Shown here piece by piece: positions 56,396 to 64,000 of a stretch of DNA of 64,000 nt. Location: assembly GCF_001558155.1 (NCBI RefSeq), contig NZ_LOAS01000010.1, forward strand, positions 1-64,000, read 5' to 3'. Numbering within the stretch: position 1 is the stretch's first letter; every line of letters starts with the position of its first letter. A model generated the notes under the pieces. It ran no database searches. It was not told where the DNA came from and saw only the letters and a program-made list of their open reading frames with translations. The translations under genes were made by a program, and so were the position numbers. This DNA comes from Aliiruegeria sabulilitoris (lineage in GTDB: Bacteria; Pseudomonadota; Alphaproteobacteria; Rhodobacterales; Rhodobacteraceae).

Positions 56396-56433
56396 GCGCG
56401 GACAAGCTCGTTACAATGCCATTTCGTGGCGTA

Positions 56434-56790
56434 TTACCGCGGCTCCTGCGCTTCCATGAGAGCGCGCAGCATCTTTTCCTCGTCCATTTCGTCCGGTTCG
56501 GGACGATCCGGAGTCTCGGCGCCCATCAGCAGTGCCATGGAATCTTCTTCGGGCTCATCGACCTCGATCTGGGTCTGGTTTGCCTCGATCATGCGCTCGC
56601 GCAGACTGCCGGAAAGCTGTGTTTCTTCTGCAATTTCGCGCAGGGCGACGACCGGGTTCTTGTCGTTGTCCCGGTCCACGGTGATCTCGGAACCCGACGA
56701 GATCTCGCGCGCACGATGCGCGGCGAGCATCACGAGCTCGAAACGGTTCGGAACCTTGTCAACACAATCTTCTACGGTCACGCGGGCCAT
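56434..56790 (-). CDS. rpoZ: RNA polymerase omega subunit
   Basis: A 118-residue omega subunit that assists folding of the beta-prime subunit and takes part in (p)ppGpp binding. The conserved N terminus [21 protein letters not shown] and HRAREISSG are present. An acidic C-terminal tail, typical of alphaproteobacterial omega, follows. The ATG at 56790 has GGAG upstream; the frame to 56853 is not needed. It lies directly upstream of rel, the usual order. Confidence 0.97.
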   Translation of the reverse strand: MARVTVEDCVDKVPNRFELVMLAAHRAREISSGSEITVDRDNDKNPVVALREIAEETQLSGSLRERMIEANQTQIEVDEPEEDSMALLMGAETPDRPEPDEMDEEKMLRALMEAQEPR

Positions 56791-56867
56791 AGGGAACTCC
56801 AGCTTGCCAGGGGTGCGAGCGTGTCTAATAACTCCCCTTGCCGCGGAGTGCAAGGGATTCGCTCGAT

Positions 56868-57455
56868 TCAGATTGCACGAATGCCGGCAAGTTGATCCTC
56901 TGTCAATTCCTCGAGAAGTTCGCGCGCACTGCGCCTCAGGACCGGATGCCGCCAGTCCGGTGCGATTTCAACAAGGGGAACAAGAACGAAGGCTCGATCC
57001 TGAATGCGCGGATGGGGCAGAATCATATCGTCGGGGAACAGGGTTTTCTGCTGTTCAAAGGGCAAGTCGTGCCATCGCTGCCACATCTCCCGGCTCGGCG
57101 CGACGCGCCCGCCAAAATCCAGCAAGTCGAGATCGAGCGTGCGCGACGCCCAGCGTTCCTCTCGCCTGCGATCGAATTTCTTTTCGATTTCATGCAGCCT
57201 CGCGAGCAGCGCCTCGGCCGAAAGGCTCGTCTCCAGCAGCGCCACCGCGTTGACATAGTCGGGGCCTGCGCCCGCAGGAATACAAGGCGTGGCATAGAGG
57301 CTGCTGGTGGAAACAAGCCGGACCGCGTCATATTCGACTGCCGAAAAAGCCCCCTTGACAAGCTCTTGGCTCGAAAACGTGCCGGATGCGACATTCGACC
57401 CTAGGCCAATCACGGCCTTTGTATCGCATTTATGACGTGATATACCTTGCGGCAC
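56868..57455 (-). CDS. folK: 2-amino-4-hydroxy-6-hydroxymethyldihydropteridine pyrophosphokinase
   Basis: A 195-residue HPPK that transfers pyrophosphate from ATP in folate synthesis. The motif IGLGSNV at the start, the substrate loop around [20 protein letters not shown] and [12 protein letters not shown] with the metal-binding aspartates, then [17 protein letters not shown], are all diagnostic. The first ten residues before the conserved strand are unusual and a later start is possible. It is divergent from the NYN gene. Confidence 0.96.
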   Translation of the reverse strand: MPQGISRHKCDTKAVIGLGSNVASGTFSSQELVKGAFSAVEYDAVRLVSTSSLYATPCIPAGAGPDYVNAVALLETSLSAEALLARLHEIEKKFDRRREERWASRTLDLDLLDFGGRVAPSREMWQRWHDLPFEQQKTLFPDDMILPHPRIQDRAFVLVPLVEIAPDWRHPVLRRSARELLEELTEDQLAGIRAI

Positions 57456-57545
57456 AGTGGTTTTTCCTTATTTAGTCGATCACCGCAGCGGACTTTATCC
57501 ACTCAACCACTCACTTGTCCGCGCGGTATACCGAAAGGATATTTT

Positions 57546-58121
57546 ATGTTCTACAGGGATGAACGCCTTGCGCTCTTCATCGACGGCTCAAATCTTTATG
57601 CCGCCGCGAAAGCCCTGGGCTTCGACATCGACTACAAGCTTCTCCGGCAGGAATTCATGCGCCGCGGCAAGCTTCTTCGAGCGTTCTACTACACGGCACT
57701 TCTGGAAAACGACGACTACTCTCCCATACGGCCCCTGGTGGACTGGCTCCACTACAATGGCTTCACCATGGTGACCAAGCCGGCCAAGGAATATATCGAC
57801 AGCCAGGGTCGCCGAAAGGTGAAAGGCAACATGGATATCGAGCTGACGGTCGATGCCATGGAACTGGCTCCGCATGTCGATCATATCGTACTGTTTTCGG
57901 GCGACGGCGACTTCCGTCCGCTGGTCGAAAGCCTGCAGCGCTCCGGCGTGCGGGTCTCCGTGGTCTCCACGATCCGCAGCCAGCCGCCGATGATCGCCGA
58001 CGAACTGCGCCGCCAGGCCGACAACTTCATCGAGCTGGACGAGCTGAAAGACGTGATCGGTCGCCCGCCCCGTGAACCGCGCCCCGAGCAGATGCGCACA
58101 GAGGAGTTCGCACGCGACTGA
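57546..58121 (+). CDS. NYN-domain (LabA/DUF88) protein
   Basis: A 191-residue protein of the NYN nuclease-like family. The aspartates of the putative metal site appear in LALFIDGSNLYAAAKAL, KGNMDIELTVDAM and IVLFSGDGDFRPLVESL, the standard order D...D...D-G-D. Members are thought to be RNases acting on structured RNA. The ATG at 57546 has AAAGGA upstream. A weak terminator follows at 58150-58182. Confidence 0.93.
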   Translation: MFYRDERLALFIDGSNLYAAAKALGFDIDYKLLRQEFMRRGKLLRAFYYTALLENDDYSPIRPLVDWLHYNGFTMVTKPAKEYIDSQGRRKVKGNMDIELTVDAMELAPHVDHIVLFSGDGDFRPLVESLQRSGVRVSVVSTIRSQPPMIADELRRQADNFIELDELKDVIGRPPREPRPEQMRTEEFARD

Positions 58122-58149
58122 CGTGCGCAGCTCTACTGGATGGAACAAG

Positions 58150-58182
58150 CGGTCTGCCCCAGGGCGGGCCGTTTCGCGTTTT
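58150..58182 (+). terminator. probable terminator after the NYN gene
   Basis: CGGTCTGCCC pairs with GGGCGGGCCG (two G-T wobbles) around a very short CA loop, so the innermost pair must open. TTTCGCGTTTT follows. It starts 29 bp after the stop. Confidence 0.55.
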
Positions 58183-58243
58183 AGTCGGCTTCGTAGCTTT
58201 CCGGAGGCTATGGCCGTTTGGGGGCGCGTGCTGTGCTCGCGTT

Positions 58244-58293
58244 GACGGTCCCTCGGATAGGGCCTCCGGCGGGGATATTTGGGAAAGAGAACA
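58244..58293. repeat. dispersed intergenic repeat, copy B
   Basis: It begins ACGGTCCCTCGGATAGG and continues GCCTCCGGCGG and GGATATTTGGGAAAGAG. It aligns over most of its length with the copy at 32053-32103; the stem-loop at its start is less perfect. It lies in the intergenic region before ispH. Confidence 0.7.
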
Positions 58294-58338
58294 TTGGAGG
58301 GAGTCTCGGATCCTCTTTCCGCAAATGTCCCAGGGAAA

Positions 58339-58368
58339 CGCTCGCTTGAGCGCGGGGGCAACGCCCCC
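58339..58368. repeat. double-hairpin intergenic repeat, copy 2
   Basis: CGCTC-GCTT-GAGCG is followed by GGGGGC and GCCCCC around AAC. The pair matches the repeat at 27889-27922 in order and sequence. It lies about 90 bp ahead of ispH. Confidence 0.65.
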
Positions 58369-58457
58369 CCTTGCGACGGGCCAAACGGATCCAAGCTACG
58401 ATTTCTTCGCTGGACGCCTCCGCGCCCACGCCTTACGTCTGGCCTCCGGAGGTCCTT

Positions 58458-59411
58458 ATGAACAAACCTGCCCTGACCCTGTACCTCGCCGCGCCGCGTG
58501 GCTTCTGTGCCGGCGTGGACCGCGCGATCAAGATCGTCGAGATGGCACTCGAGAAATGGGGCGCGCCCGTCTATGTCCGCCACGAGATCGTTCATAATCG
58601 CTTCGTCGTTGACGGATTGCGTGACAAAGGGGCCGTCTTTGTCGAGGAACTCGACGAATGCCCGACGGACCGACCGGTGATATTCTCCGCCCATGGGGTG
58701 CCGAAAGCGGTCCCGGCCGAGGCGGAGCGGCGGCAGATGGTCTTTGTCGATGCGACCTGCCCGCTGGTCAGCAAGGTGCATATCGAGGCCGAGCGGCATG
58801 CGGAGGAAGGCCTCCAGATCGTGATGATCGGTCACGCCGGTCATCCCGAGACCGTCGGCACCATGGGCCAGTTGCCCGACGGCGACGTATTGCTTGTGGA
58901 AACGGTCGCGGATGTGGCCACGCTCGACGTGCGCGACCCGGAGCGCCTCGCCTATGTCACCCAGACGACCCTCTCCATCGACGATACCGCAGGCGTGGTC
59001 GCTGCACTGCAGGCCCGGTTTCCCGCCATCGTCGGGCCGCACAAGGAAGACATCTGCTACGCCACGACCAACCGGCAGGAGGCGGTCAAGGCGATGGCCC
59101 CCAAGGTTGACGCGATCCTCGTGATTGGCGCTCCGAACTCCTCGAATTCCCGCCGACTGGTCGAGGTCGGCGCACGGGCCGGTTGCGATTACTCGCAACT
59201 CGTACAGCGAGCCGGCGACATCGACTGGCGGGCCCTGGAAGGGATCACGACGCTTGGCATCACCGCCGGCGCCTCGGCCCCGGAAGTGCTCGTGCGCGAA
59301 GTGATCGACGCTTTCTCCGAGCGTTACGAGGTCACCGTCGAGCAGGTGGAGACCGCCATCGAACGGGTGGAGTTCAAGGTACCGCGCGTCCTCCGGGAGG
59401 CCGCCAAATGA
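58458..59411 (+). CDS. ispH: 4-hydroxy-3-methylbut-2-enyl diphosphate reductase
   Basis: A 317-residue iron-sulfur enzyme, last step of the MEP pathway to isopentenyl and dimethylallyl diphosphate. The three cluster cysteines are in [27 protein letters not shown] and the later [11 protein letters not shown]; the SAHGV and NSSNSRRL motifs bind the substrate. The ATG at 58458 has CCGGAGG upstream, and the longer frame from 58371 is not needed. Its stop overlaps the start of the LysE gene (ATGA). Confidence 0.97.
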   Translation: MNKPALTLYLAAPRGFCAGVDRAIKIVEMALEKWGAPVYVRHEIVHNRFVVDGLRDKGAVFVEELDECPTDRPVIFSAHGVPKAVPAEAERRQMVFVDATCPLVSKVHIEAERHAEEGLQIVMIGHAGHPETVGTMGQLPDGDVLLVETVADVATLDVRDPERLAYVTQTTLSIDDTAGVVAALQARFPAIVGPHKEDICYATTNRQEAVKAMAPKVDAILVIGAPNSSNSRRLVEVGARAGCDYSQLVQRAGDIDWRALEGITTLGITAGASAPEVLVREVIDAFSERYEVTVEQVETAIERVEFKVPRVLREAAK

Positions 59412-60022
59412 TCTCGCTACAATTCCTTCTGACCGCTTTCGTGGTCGTGATCGCACCGGGAACGGGCGTCATCTACACGCTGGCCATCGGGCTGGGACAA
59501 GGGCGCCGCGCGTCCCTTTGGGCCGCCCTAGGATGCACTGTGGGGATCCTGCCTCACCTGACGGCCGCGATTCTCGGGCTGGCCGCTGTGCTGCATACCT
59601 CGGCCCTGCTGTTCCAGGTGGTGAAATTCGCCGGCGTCGCCTACCTGATGTGGCTCGCCTGGCAGGCGCTTCGTTCAGGCGGCGCATTGGCGATCTCGCC
59701 CAGCAAGGGCACGCCGCAACCCTGGGCCATCGCCCGGCGCGGTGCGCTGATCAACATCCTGAACCCGAAACTCTCGATCTTCTTTCTCGCCCTTTTGCCG
59801 GCCTTCCTGTCGGGCAATCCGCTGGCGGCGAATGGCGAGATGATGTTGCTCGGCGCGGTATTCATGCTCATGACCTTCGTTGTCTTTGTCGGCTACGGCA
59901 TCTTTGCTGCCGCCGCGCGCGATGCCGTCCTGTCGAGCGAGAAAGCCATGCGCTGGCTCAACCGTTCCTTTGGCGCGATCTTTGCGGCCCTCGGTCTGCG
60001 CCTGGCGCTGGAGCGGGCGTAA
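59408..60022 (+). CDS. LysE/RhtB family exporter
   Basis: A 204-residue inner-membrane protein with about six hydrophobic segments. The [21 protein letters not shown] segment and [19 protein letters not shown] helix are typical of the LysE/RhtB amino-acid exporters. Substrate is unknown. Its ATG overlaps the ispH stop. A methyltransferase gene follows after 22 bases. Confidence 0.9.
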   Translation: MISLQFLLTAFVVVIAPGTGVIYTLAIGLGQGRRASLWAALGCTVGILPHLTAAILGLAAVLHTSALLFQVVKFAGVAYLMWLAWQALRSGGALAISPSKGTPQPWAIARRGALINILNPKLSIFFLALLPAFLSGNPLAANGEMMLLGAVFMLMTFVVFVGYGIFAAAARDAVLSSEKAMRWLNRSFGAIFAALGLRLALERA

Positions 60023-60044
60023 CATCCGCGAGGGCCCTGGAAGA

Positions 60045-60638
60045 ATGAGCGACGAACGCACTCTCTCGGTTTATGACACGCAGGCTGGCGATTATGCACA
60101 GCTCGTCGAGACAGGACGCCCCTATCCGCGCCTCGAAGCCTTCATGGATCGGTTGCCCAAGGGCGGGCGGGTGCTCGATCTTGGCTGCGGGCCGGGGAAC
60201 TGGGCGGCGCGCATGATCGAACGGGGGCTGGAGGTCGTCGCGCTGGACGCCTCCGACGGCATGGCCGCCGTGGCCGCCGAACGCTACGGGTTGACGGTGC
60301 GGGTGGCGCGTTTCGATAGCGTCACGGAAACCGAGGCCTATGACGGGATCTGGGCGCATTTCAGCCTGCTACACGCGCCGCGCTCCGCCATGCCCGGCCA
60401 TCTTGCGGCCCTGTACAGGGCACTGCGCCCGGGCGGGTGGTTCCTGTTGGCGCTGAAGCTCGGATCGGGCGAGGCCCGCGACGGCAAGGACCGGTTCTAT
60501 ACTTATTACACGGAAGACGAGCTTTGCGGGCTTCTCGATGCCGCCGGGTTTGAAATTGTCATCCAGGAGCATGGAGAGGACGTCGGCTTCGACGGTACGC
60601 CACATGAATTCATCGTGTTGACCGCCCGCAAGCCGTGA
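60045..60638 (+). CDS. class I SAM-dependent methyltransferase
   Basis: A 197-residue protein. Motif I is VLDLGCGPGNWAARMIE at about residues 43-60, with the acidic VVALDAS as motif II and ALYRALRPGGWFLLALK near 125. The length and fold match small methyltransferases of the UbiE/Methyltransf_25 group. The substrate cannot be deduced. GGAAG precedes the ATG at 60045. rnhA follows 39 bp downstream. Confidence 0.88.
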   Translation: MSDERTLSVYDTQAGDYAQLVETGRPYPRLEAFMDRLPKGGRVLDLGCGPGNWAARMIERGLEVVALDASDGMAAVAAERYGLTVRVARFDSVTETEAYDGIWAHFSLLHAPRSAMPGHLAALYRALRPGGWFLLALKLGSGEARDGKDRFYTYYTEDELCGLLDAAGFEIVIQEHGEDVGFDGTPHEFIVLTARKP

Positions 60639-60677
60639 TCCCTTGCCCCGCCCCGAAACCTCCCGTATCCGCCCCGC

Positions 60678-61130
60678 ATGACCGAGCTATATGCATTCAC
60701 CGATGGCGCCTGTTCAGGCAATCCCGGCCCGGGTGGCTGGGGCGCACTGCTGCAGGCCAAGGATGGCGACACGATCGTCAAGGAACGGGAATTGTCGGGC
60801 GGCGAGCCTGCAACCACCAATAACCGAATGGAGCTTCTGGCCGCGATCAGCGCGCTGGAAAGCCTGACCCGGCCGAGCAAGATCACCGTGATCACCGATT
60901 CCGCCTATGTGAAGAATGGCGTGACCGGGTGGATCCATGGCTGGAAGAAGAACGGCTGGAAGACGGCCGCGAAGAAACCGGTGAAGAACGTGGAGCTGTG
61001 GAAGCGCCTCGACGCCGCACAGGCCAGCCACGATGTGAGCTGGGAATGGGTCAAGGGCCATGCCGGCCACCCGGAAAACGAGCGCGCCGACGAGTTGGCG
61101 CGCGCCGGAATGGCGCCGTTCAAGAACTGA
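60678..61130 (+). CDS. rnhA: ribonuclease HI
   Basis: A 150-residue RNase H that cuts RNA in RNA-DNA hybrids. The four acidic active-site residues are visible: Asp9 in [17 protein letters not shown], Glu52 in NNRMELLAA, Asp74 in [11 protein letters not shown] and Asp138 in NERADELAR, with His128 in [10 protein letters not shown]. The basic handle ([17 protein letters not shown]) is present. It is convergent with fmt, whose stop lies six bases away. Confidence 0.98.
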   Translation: MTELYAFTDGACSGNPGPGGWGALLQAKDGDTIVKERELSGGEPATTNNRMELLAAISALESLTRPSKITVITDSAYVKNGVTGWIHGWKKNGWKTAAKKPVKNVELWKRLDAAQASHDVSWEWVKGHAGHPENERADELARAGMAPFKN

Positions 61131-61136
61131 GACTGG

Positions 61137-62036
61137 TCAGTCGAGCTTGTCTGGCAGGCTCAGCCCGCGCAGAATCTCCTCTGCCGGCATCGGGCGCTTG
61201 CCCTGCCGCTGCGCTTCGAGAACTTCGATGGCGCCGCTGCCGCAGGCGACCCTGAACCCGCCCAGAACCGTGCCCGCCGCCCCGTTGCCCGCCACCAGGC
61301 GACTGCGCAGCAGCTTCACCCGCTCGCCCGCGATCTCGCACCACGCGCCCGGGAAAGCCGACAGGCCCCGGATCTGGCGGTCCACCGCTTCGGCGGGCTG
61401 GCTCCAGTCGACCCGCGCCTCGGCCTTGTCGATCTTATCGGCATAGGTGACGCCCTCTTCGGGTTGGATCTCGGGCGAAAGCGCTCCGACCTGCGCCAGT
61501 GCCGCCACGATCATTCGCCCGCCCATCGCCGAGAGCCGGTCATGCAGATCGGCGGTCGTGTCCTGTGGCCCGATCCCCGTTGCCTCGCGCAGCAGCACAG
61601 GGCCGGTATCGAGCCCCGCTTCCATCTGCATGATGCAGATGCCGGTCTCCGCATCGCCGGCCATGATCGCCCGGTGGATCGGCGCCGCACCGCGCCAACG
61701 CGGCAGCAGCGAGGCGTGGATATTGAGACAGCCATGCGCCGGCGCATCGAGAATCGCCTGCGGCAGGATCAGCCCATAGGCAACGACGACCCCGATATCG
61801 GCGCCGAGCGCGGCAAAGGCATCCTTCTCTTCCTGCGGGCGCAGCGAGACCGGGTGGCGCACCGGGATGCCCAGCGCCTCGGCGCGTGCCTGCACCGGGC
61901 TCGGGCGAGGCTTCTTGCCGCGACCGGCCGGCCGCGGCGGCTGGCTATAGACCGCCACGATCTCGTGCCCGGCCTCCACCAGAGCATCCAGCGCCGGAAC
62001 CGAGAAATCCGGCGTTCCCATGAAGATAACCTTCAT
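61137..62036 (-). CDS. fmt: methionyl-tRNA formyltransferase
   Basis: A 299-residue enzyme that formylates the initiator methionyl-tRNA. The start [20 protein letters not shown], the catalytic [15 protein letters not shown] with Asn and His, and DTGPVL with the aspartate nearby are standard. The C-terminal OB-like domain ([18 protein letters not shown]) contacts tRNA. It follows three deformylase genes on the same strand, matching the usual def-fmt pairing of the formylation cycle. Confidence 0.98.
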   Translation of the reverse strand: MKVIFMGTPDFSVPALDALVEAGHEIVAVYSQPPRPAGRGKKPRPSPVQARAEALGIPVRHPVSLRPQEEKDAFAALGADIGVVVAYGLILPQAILDAPAHGCLNIHASLLPRWRGAAPIHRAIMAGDAETGICIMQMEAGLDTGPVLLREATGIGPQDTTADLHDRLSAMGGRMIVAALAQVGALSPEIQPEEGVTYADKIDKAEARVDWSQPAEAVDRQIRGLSAFPGAWCEIAGERVKLLRSRLVAGNGAAGTVLGGFRVACGSGAIEVLEAQRQGKRPMPAEEILRGLSLPDKLD

Positions 62037-62039
62037 CCC

Positions 62040-62537
62040 CTACCCCTTTGCCTTGCGTGCTTTCTTCAGCAGCATCTCGCGTTTCGTCCGGCTGAGCCGG
62101 TCAAAGAACATCCTGCCGTTCAAATGATCGATCTGGTGCTGGACGGAGGTCGCCCAGACGCCCTCGAATACCTGCCGCATACGGCTACCCTGCGCATCGG
62201 TAAAGGCGACATCCACCCTGGCCGGACGCTCCAGCCGCGCATGCATGCCGGGCAGATTCGGGCTCGCCTCGTCATGGGCGCGCAGTTCGGGCGACGCCTC
62301 CACAATTTCCGGATCGGCTAACAGCACTGCCTTGCCGCGCTCCTCGGAACAATCGACGACGGCAAGCCGCAGCATCACACCGATCTGCGGTGCCGCCAGT
62401 CCAAGCCCTGGCATAGCCTCCATCGTGTCGACCATGTCGGCCCAGATTGCGCGGATCTCGTCCGTGACCGCGCCCACGGGTTCGGCTTCCGTTCGCAGGC
62501 GCTTGTCTGGCCAGGGCACGAAGGGCCGCACGGTCAT
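62040..62537 (-). CDS. peptide deformylase-like protein lacking catalytic residues
   Basis: A 165-residue paralogue of peptide deformylase. Motif 1 is intact (GLGLAAPQIG). In motif 2 the usual EGCLS becomes a segment ASPNLPG, so the metal-binding cysteine is replaced (Ser92 by alignment). In motif 3 QHEIDHL reads QHQIDHL: both histidines stay but the catalytic Glu is Gln135. It should be inactive or altered as a deformylase. It overlaps the second def gene by four bases and precedes fmt by three. A role in ribosome binding or regulation is a guess. Confidence 0.9.
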   Translation of the reverse strand: MTVRPFVPWPDKRLRTEAEPVGAVTDEIRAIWADMVDTMEAMPGLGLAAPQIGVMLRLAVVDCSEERGKAVLLADPEIVEASPELRAHDEASPNLPGMHARLERPARVDVAFTDAQGSRMRQVFEGVWATSVQHQIDHLNGRMFFDRLSRTKREMLLKKARKAKG

Positions 62538-63028
62538 GCGTTATATTCCTCGATCAAGGCAAGGCGCATCTGTCGGTCCACCCGGTCGAGCGTGACGATC
62601 CCATCGAGATGGTCCAGCTCGTGCTGCGCACAGATGGCGTCGAACCCGTGAAGGTCCGCCTCCTGCGCGGAGCCGTCAATCTCGGTCCAGCGCATGTGGA
62701 TCTGCGCCGGGCGTTCCACCCGCGCCAGAATGCCGGGGATCGACAGGCAGCCTTCTTCGAAGGCCTGTGTCTCCGGCGAGGTCCAGGTGATCTCGGGATT
62801 GATGAAGATCCGCGGCGCGGGCGCGCGTTCCTTCCACTCGGTGTCCATCACGAACAGGCGCAGCGGCTGGCCGACCTGCGGCGCGGCCAGTCCCCGCCCC
62901 TCGGCGGCATACAAGGTGGCGAGCATATCCTCCGCGAGCCGGCGCAGCGAAGCGTCTATTTCCCCCACGGGGTCGCAGTCGCGCGCAAGAACCGGATCGG
63001 GCCAGGTGACGATATTCAGTCGCCCCAT
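62534..63028 (-). CDS. def: peptide deformylase paralogue
   Basis: A 164-residue deformylase. All three motifs are intact: GRGLAAPQVG, EEGCLSIPG with Cys94, and QHELDHLDG with His136, Glu137 and His140. I use the ATG at 63028; the upstream extension in the longer frame overlaps the first def gene and shows no similarity. It lies between the canonical and the degenerate paralogue, so this gene is the middle of a tandem triplet. Confidence 0.9.
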   Translation of the reverse strand: MGRLNIVTWPDPVLARDCDPVGEIDASLRRLAEDMLATLYAAEGRGLAAPQVGQPLRLFVMDTEWKERAPAPRIFINPEITWTSPETQAFEEGCLSIPGILARVERPAQIHMRWTEIDGSAQEADLHGFDAICAQHELDHLDGIVTLDRVDRQMRLALIEEYNA

Positions 63029-63033
63029 GCCGC

Positions 63034-63555
63034 TCAGCCCCGCGCCAGCTCGCGCTTGAGCTTCTGCATCTTGCGCGTGATCATCTGGCGCTTGAGCGGC
63101 CTGAGGTAATCGATGAACAACACGCCGTTCAGATGGTCGATCTCGTGCTGAACACAGGTCGCCCAGAGGCCATTGAAGTCTTCCTGACGTGCGGCGCCGT
63201 CGCGGTCCATCCACCGCACCGTCACCTCGGCCGGGCGTTCGACCTCGGCATATTGTTCAGGGATCGACAGGCAGCCTTCCTCGTAGACGCTGCTCTCCTC
63301 CGATTCCGCGATCACCTCGGGGTTGAACATCACCAGAGGGCGTGGCTCGCCTTCGCCGTCGCGCACGCAATCGAGCACGATCAGCCGCCGGGTTATCCCG
63401 ACCTGTGGCGCCGCAAGCCCGATGCCGGGGGCATCATACATGGTTTGCAGCATGTCGTCGGCCAGTGTCCGCAGCTCGTCGGACAGATCGGGCACGGGAT
63501 CGCACACCTTCTTGAGGCGCGGGTCGGGATGTATCAGGATCGAACGCAAAGTCAT
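63034..63555 (-). CDS. def: peptide deformylase
   Basis: A 173-residue enzyme that removes the formyl group from nascent proteins. Motifs GIGLAAPQVG, EEGCLSIPE (Cys95) and QHEIDHLNG (His137, Glu138, His141) are canonical, and the length is typical of the type I enzyme. It heads the minus-strand set def-def-def-like-fmt and is likely the main housekeeping deformylase. Confidence 0.97.
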   Translation of the reverse strand: MTLRSILIHPDPRLKKVCDPVPDLSDELRTLADDMLQTMYDAPGIGLAAPQVGITRRLIVLDCVRDGEGEPRPLVMFNPEVIAESEESSVYEEGCLSIPEQYAEVERPAEVTVRWMDRDGAARQEDFNGLWATCVQHEIDHLNGVLFIDYLRPLKRQMITRKMQKLKRELARG

Positions 63556-63673
63556 GCACGCGATGTAGGCGATGCCCGCTTGCGTGGCAATATCACGCCG
63601 TCACTGCGCGGCTTTCTCTTGCGCCTGCCGTTGCAGCCGATAGCTTCGGCGCCGAGCAGAAAAGAGGTGCCTA

Positions 63674-64000
63674 ATGTCCTTTGACGAGATCATCGACCGG
63701 TTCGGAACCCATTGCGCGAAATGGGACATGATGGAGCCGATCTACGGCGTTCCGGCCAAGGACGGCATCGCCATGTGGGTGGCGGACATGGATTTCCGTC
63801 CGCCGGCTTGCGTGCAGAAAGCGGTCGAGGACATGGCGGCGCATGGCATCTATGGCTACTGGGGCGGCGAGGGCGACTACAAGAACGCGATCTGCTGGTG
63901 GATGTCCGAACGCCACGGCTGGACGGTCGATCCGGAGTGGATTTTCACCACCCATGGCCTCGTGCACGGCACCGGCATGTGCGTGGACACATGGACCGCG
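63674..64000 (+). CDS. MalY/PatB-like PLP aminotransferase (5' part)
   Basis: The first 109 residues of a gene that runs off the right edge. SFDEIIDRFGTHCAKWDMM, AMWVADMDFRPPACVQKAV and GIYGYWGGEGDYKNAICWWM match the start of the MalY/PatB family, whose members act as cystathionine beta-lyases or aminotransferases. The PLP lysine lies beyond the window. AAAGAGG precedes the ATG at 63674. It is divergent from the deformylase genes. Confidence 0.88.
   Translation, partial: MSFDEIIDRFGTHCAKWDMMEPIYGVPAKDGIAMWVADMDFRPPACVQKAVEDMAAHGIYGYWGGEGDYKNAICWWMSERHGWTVDPEWIFTTHGLVHGTGMCVDTWTA

Larger units (their letters stand above)
58122..58457. other. 336-bp intergenic region NYN/ispH
   Basis: No gene is evident. 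The region holds the NYN terminator, the second copies of two intergenic repeats (58244-58293 and 58339-58368) and the ispH ribosome binding site CCGGAGG. The ORFs that cross it have no family resemblance. Confidence 0.65.

Noticed and set aside
55157-57253. 698-codon plus-strand frame over rel, rpoZ and folK
   Set aside because: All three opposite genes are unmistakable; the plus-strand product has no domain.

Overview
The window looks like a chromosomal segment of a GC-rich marine alphaproteobacterium of the Rhodobacterales (Roseobacter/Paracoccaceae group). The grounds are the gene order pckA-chvI-chvG-hprK-rapZ-EIIA-HPr, folK-rpoZ-rel-DUF2062, a long acyl-CoA dehydrogenase resembling methylsuccinyl-CoA dehydrogenase of the ethylmalonyl-CoA pathway, the pair of a twin-transmembrane protein with a PduO-type adenosyltransferase, and several intergenic hairpin repeats. 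I see no tRNA, rRNA, CRISPR array, insertion sequence or phage gene.

Layout. 0.2-3.1 kb: a chemoreceptor with an upstream solute-binding protein. 3.4-8.6 kb: small accessory genes (NmrA-like, DUF4345, EamA exporter, a tiny DUF1127-like gene, WrbA, LysR, AraC). 8.6-13.0 kb: ectoine biosynthesis operon ectA-ectB-ectC-ask with a divergent MarR (EctR-type) regulator and three putative operators between them. 13.2-27.2 kb: a cluster of five exported-looking protein genes in two divergent units. The minus-strand unit is caspase-like protease, MscS-type channel, WD40-caspase protein, joined by stop/start overlaps. The plus-strand unit is a DUF900-type alpha/beta hydrolase and a helical-repeat/CHAT protein whose reading frame is split at a run of six C. 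This is the most unusual part of the window: three caspase-fold enzymes, a channel and a lipase-like hydrolase together.

27.3-38.5 kb: dut, coaBC, acyl-CoA dehydrogenase (mcd-like), a TSUP permease, modABC, and both an ATP-dependent (pckA) and a GTP-dependent (pckG) PEP carboxykinase side by side. 38.9-44.4 kb: chvI-chvG-hprK-rapZ-EIIA-HPr-acyltransferase, a regulatory chain linking envelope or acid sensing to a PTS without sugar permeases. 44.4-50.9 kb: 3-hydroxyacyl-CoA dehydrogenase, a DUF6473 protein, etfBA, a decayed LysE-family pseudogene, a cobalamin adenosyltransferase pair, an SDR and an SH3 protein. 51.1-64 kb: housekeeping genes (parC, rel, rpoZ, folK, NYN protein, ispH, rnhA, fmt) and three tandem peptide deformylase paralogues, one lacking catalytic residues, then the start of a MalY/PatB-like aminotransferase.

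Taken together the metabolic genes fit growth on acetate- or fatty-acid-type carbon: acyl-CoA and hydroxyacyl-CoA dehydrogenases feed electrons to EtfAB, the cobalamin adenosyltransferase supplies coenzyme B12 to CoA mutases, and PEP carboxykinase starts gluconeogenesis. Function calls rest on motif recognition by eye, without database searches.
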